From Actinostola sp. cb2023 (taxonomy: Eukaryota > Cnidaria > Anthozoa > Actiniaria > Actinostolidae), in NCBI GenBank assembly GCA_033675265.1, contig JAUJYZ010001239.1, positions 218,524 through 282,523 of the forward strand: 64,000 nucleotides of DNA, given 5' to 3'. Of the stretch, positions 62,206 through 64,000 are shown piece after piece; the first letter of the stretch is position 1; each line of letters begins with the position of its first letter. The position numbers and the translations under genes were made by a program. Below the pieces are notes generated by a model. It was given only the letters and a program-made list of their open reading frames with translations, did not search any database and was not told where the DNA came from.

Positions 62206-62207
62206 TA

Positions 62208-62806
62208 TATTCATTGTCGGTTTTGCGGCAGTGTTCAGGCCAGTAGTAGTCCAGAACTGTGAAGCATCTGTACCAGGCGCGTTCTCTGTTCTCCTTGATT
62301 CTCTTTATAATAACTGGAAACGGCTTTCAATTTAACAAGTTCTACCTCACACTGTGTATACAACAGGGCTTGATCATGAGTTGGTTCAAAATAATGAGTG
62401 ATTTTGACATCCGCTCTTTTAACTCAGTAACATATCAAGTGTTTGACAGTAAGATGAAAGACTTTTCAAACCGATGAAAAGAAAGACTATGAAATGGACC
62501 ACAGTACTTGGAGATCTACTTGTGTTGACAGGATTAATAAAAGGAATGAAAACTGTACATGAACAGGGAAACAAGTCTTATCTTTTAAAGTGCTATTGAA
62601 CAGTCTTTGATTGAGCCATCTCATTCTAAAGAAGGGATTATAGTAACGATCACTTGTGATCTAGCTCTTCACTAAAGAACAAGACAGAAAAAATGTTGGG
62701 AATGTGCATGTATTTATTTCTATATTAACCGACACGTTCAATACCATGGGAGCCCCGGCCCCCTCACATCTCCAACCCCCCTAACACCCCCTCTCCCCCT
62801 TGGCAA
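62208..62806. other. Upstream of LRR exon A, nothing recognised
   Basis: No gene or repeat identified. Confidence 0.4.
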
Positions 62807-63492
62807 CTCAAGTACATTAAGGCCTGGGTCTCAAACTTTTCAAAATGGCCGCCGCAATTCAAGAGGGAGTAGTCTAATTCTTTCTCTTTGTAATATTTTA
62901 TCTTAACACTTTGGCAATTACAATATAGCCACGATGTTGACAATTACACATGATAGTTTCCATGGAAATATGGAATGTGACCTTTGAACTCTAATTTAAA
63001 TAATTGATATAAAAGCCTCCTGCATTATATTAAAGCGTTTTAATGTGCAGGAAATTGTTATACAAGTGAATCAGAGTTAGTCCATAGTATATATATCCAA
63101 CGAGGGCAATTGCAAATATTATCGGTAAGGCTGATTTAGGCTGAAATGAAATATGATACTCTCAATTTAAGATTGTTTAAAATTATTTTTCTTTACCGCC
63201 CTCGTTGGGGTTATAAGTAATGACTTACCCCCTATTCATATCCATAAAAATATCAGACATATGAAAACACTTTACTATAATGCAGAAGGCTTTTATAAAA
63301 TGATATTTCAATTAGAGTTCAAAGGTCACATACCAGGTTTCCATGGAAACTGTTACGTAATTTTTGTTAAGGTCGTGACTATATATTATTTGTCAAAGTT
63401 TTAAGGTAAAAGATTACAAAGAAAAGGAGAAAGACTACCCCCTCATCAAATAAACGGCAGCCATTTTGAAACCCAGGCCTTAATGCACTTGA
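62807..63492. mobile_element. CTCAAG/TTAAGGCC element, copy 2
   Basis: CTCAAGTACATTAAGGCCTG and inverse, arms of about 250 bp (TTTCCATGGAAA, GTGACCTTTGAACTCTAATT). The right arm makes the tail of the long minus ORF at 63446-63838, which is not called. Confidence 0.75.
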
Positions 63493-63884
63493 GAAAGTTG
63501 CTCATATCTGTTGTGCACCCAGACGCACCTCTCTGACCATCATTGACGAGGGGGAGGGGGGCAGAATTACTAATGTCTTGTCTTTTAAAATAAAATGAAA
63601 AAATGCAATATTCCCCGCAACAGTTTTTGCCAAGGATATTGTGGTTAGGGCATGTGTCCAGGAAAGGAGGGAGAACACGACTGTATGACAGCCCTAGGGT
63701 GGACGTCAAAAACGACCTGAAAAGGACCGTACCGTGCCGTGGTAAAAGGGAGAGATAAAGGGGCAGATAAAGGAGTATCAGGAAGAACAAGGCGCGAGGA
63801 AGAGAAGAGATGACAAGGGGATCCACCTCCGATACCATTCCCGTCGGCCGAAAACGTTTTGAACTTTCATAATCAAATCAATCA

Positions 63885-63960
63885 AACCAAAAAATTAATA
63901 TCAAATCAAATCAAACACTTTATTTAATCACGGAATCCTTAAAGGCCCAGCTTAGACCGT
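63885..63960 (-). repeat. Probable retroposon 3' tail
   Basis: AATCAAATCAAATCAAACAC then TTTATTTAATCACGG; on the minus strand CCGTGATTAAATAAA followed by a (TTTGA)n tail, like 6362-6435. Confidence 0.4.
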
Positions 63961-64000
63961 GATGCTTTTCGTGCTTCTATTTTTGTTTTGAATCGGTTTG

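Noticed and set aside
63446..63838. 130-codon minus ORF as a membrane protein
   Set aside because: The hydrophobic stretch comes from A/G-rich sequence and the tail is translated from the inverted repeat of the element at 62807-63492.

Overview
This is animal nuclear DNA. The genes have many short exons with GT-AG introns, and the intergenic and intronic DNA is AT-rich and packed with MITEs, palindromes and minisatellites. The closest fit is an anthozoan cnidarian, probably a stony coral or a relative. The reasons are two PAN/Apple secreted-protein genes (one resembling coral skeletal organic matrix proteins, one PAN-EGF-discoidin), a tRNA-derived SINE of anthozoan type, and the repeat style. 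The species cannot be fixed from the sequence alone.

Layout. 1-5.0 kb: nested palindromic DNA elements. 5.1-6.25 kb (+): a two-exon gene for a secreted PAN/Apple protein. 6.3-14.1 kb: intergenic MITEs and a 73-bp satellite. 14.5-46.9 kb (-): a complete 19-exon PATL1 gene (Pat1, mRNA decapping / P-body factor). I joined all 19 exons in phase into an 817-residue ORF. Its introns hold a 71-bp array, a 155-bp array, a 66-bp array rooted on the exon 8 splice donor, two 1.4-1.8 kb elements with 6-bp target duplications, a 2-kb nested cluster, and a 3.1-kb element inserted in another MITE. A 121-bp array abuts its stop codon. 46.9-48.7 kb: PATL1 promoter side and hairpin MITEs. 48.7-49.8 kb: an 86-bp array with CRE/E-box motifs. 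49.9-54.1 kb (-): a complete four-exon secreted protein (signal peptide, PAN, EGF, F5/8 type C; 316 residues), with a 68-bp array rooted on its exon 4 splice acceptor. 54.1-60.0 kb: palindromes and a 99-bp satellite. 60.0-60.8 kb: a TIR-flanked element carrying a RecQ-like helicase fragment. 60.9-61.5 kb (-): two exons of a leucine-rich-repeat protein, possibly broken at its start. 61.5-64 kb: more MITEs.

The most unusual observation is that several minisatellites are not placed at random. In PATL1 the 66-bp unit spans the exon 8 / intron 8 boundary, so about 50 copies of a strong CAG|GTAAGA donor lie downstream of the real donor. In the PAN-EGF-discoidin gene a 68-bp unit spans the intron 3 / exon 4 boundary, so about 15 acceptor copies lie upstream of the real one. 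A third array shares sequence with the PATL1 stop-codon region, and the first gene has a 59-bp duplication across its signal-peptide segment. All gene calls rest on reading splice sites and conserved residues by eye; no database search or RNA evidence was available.
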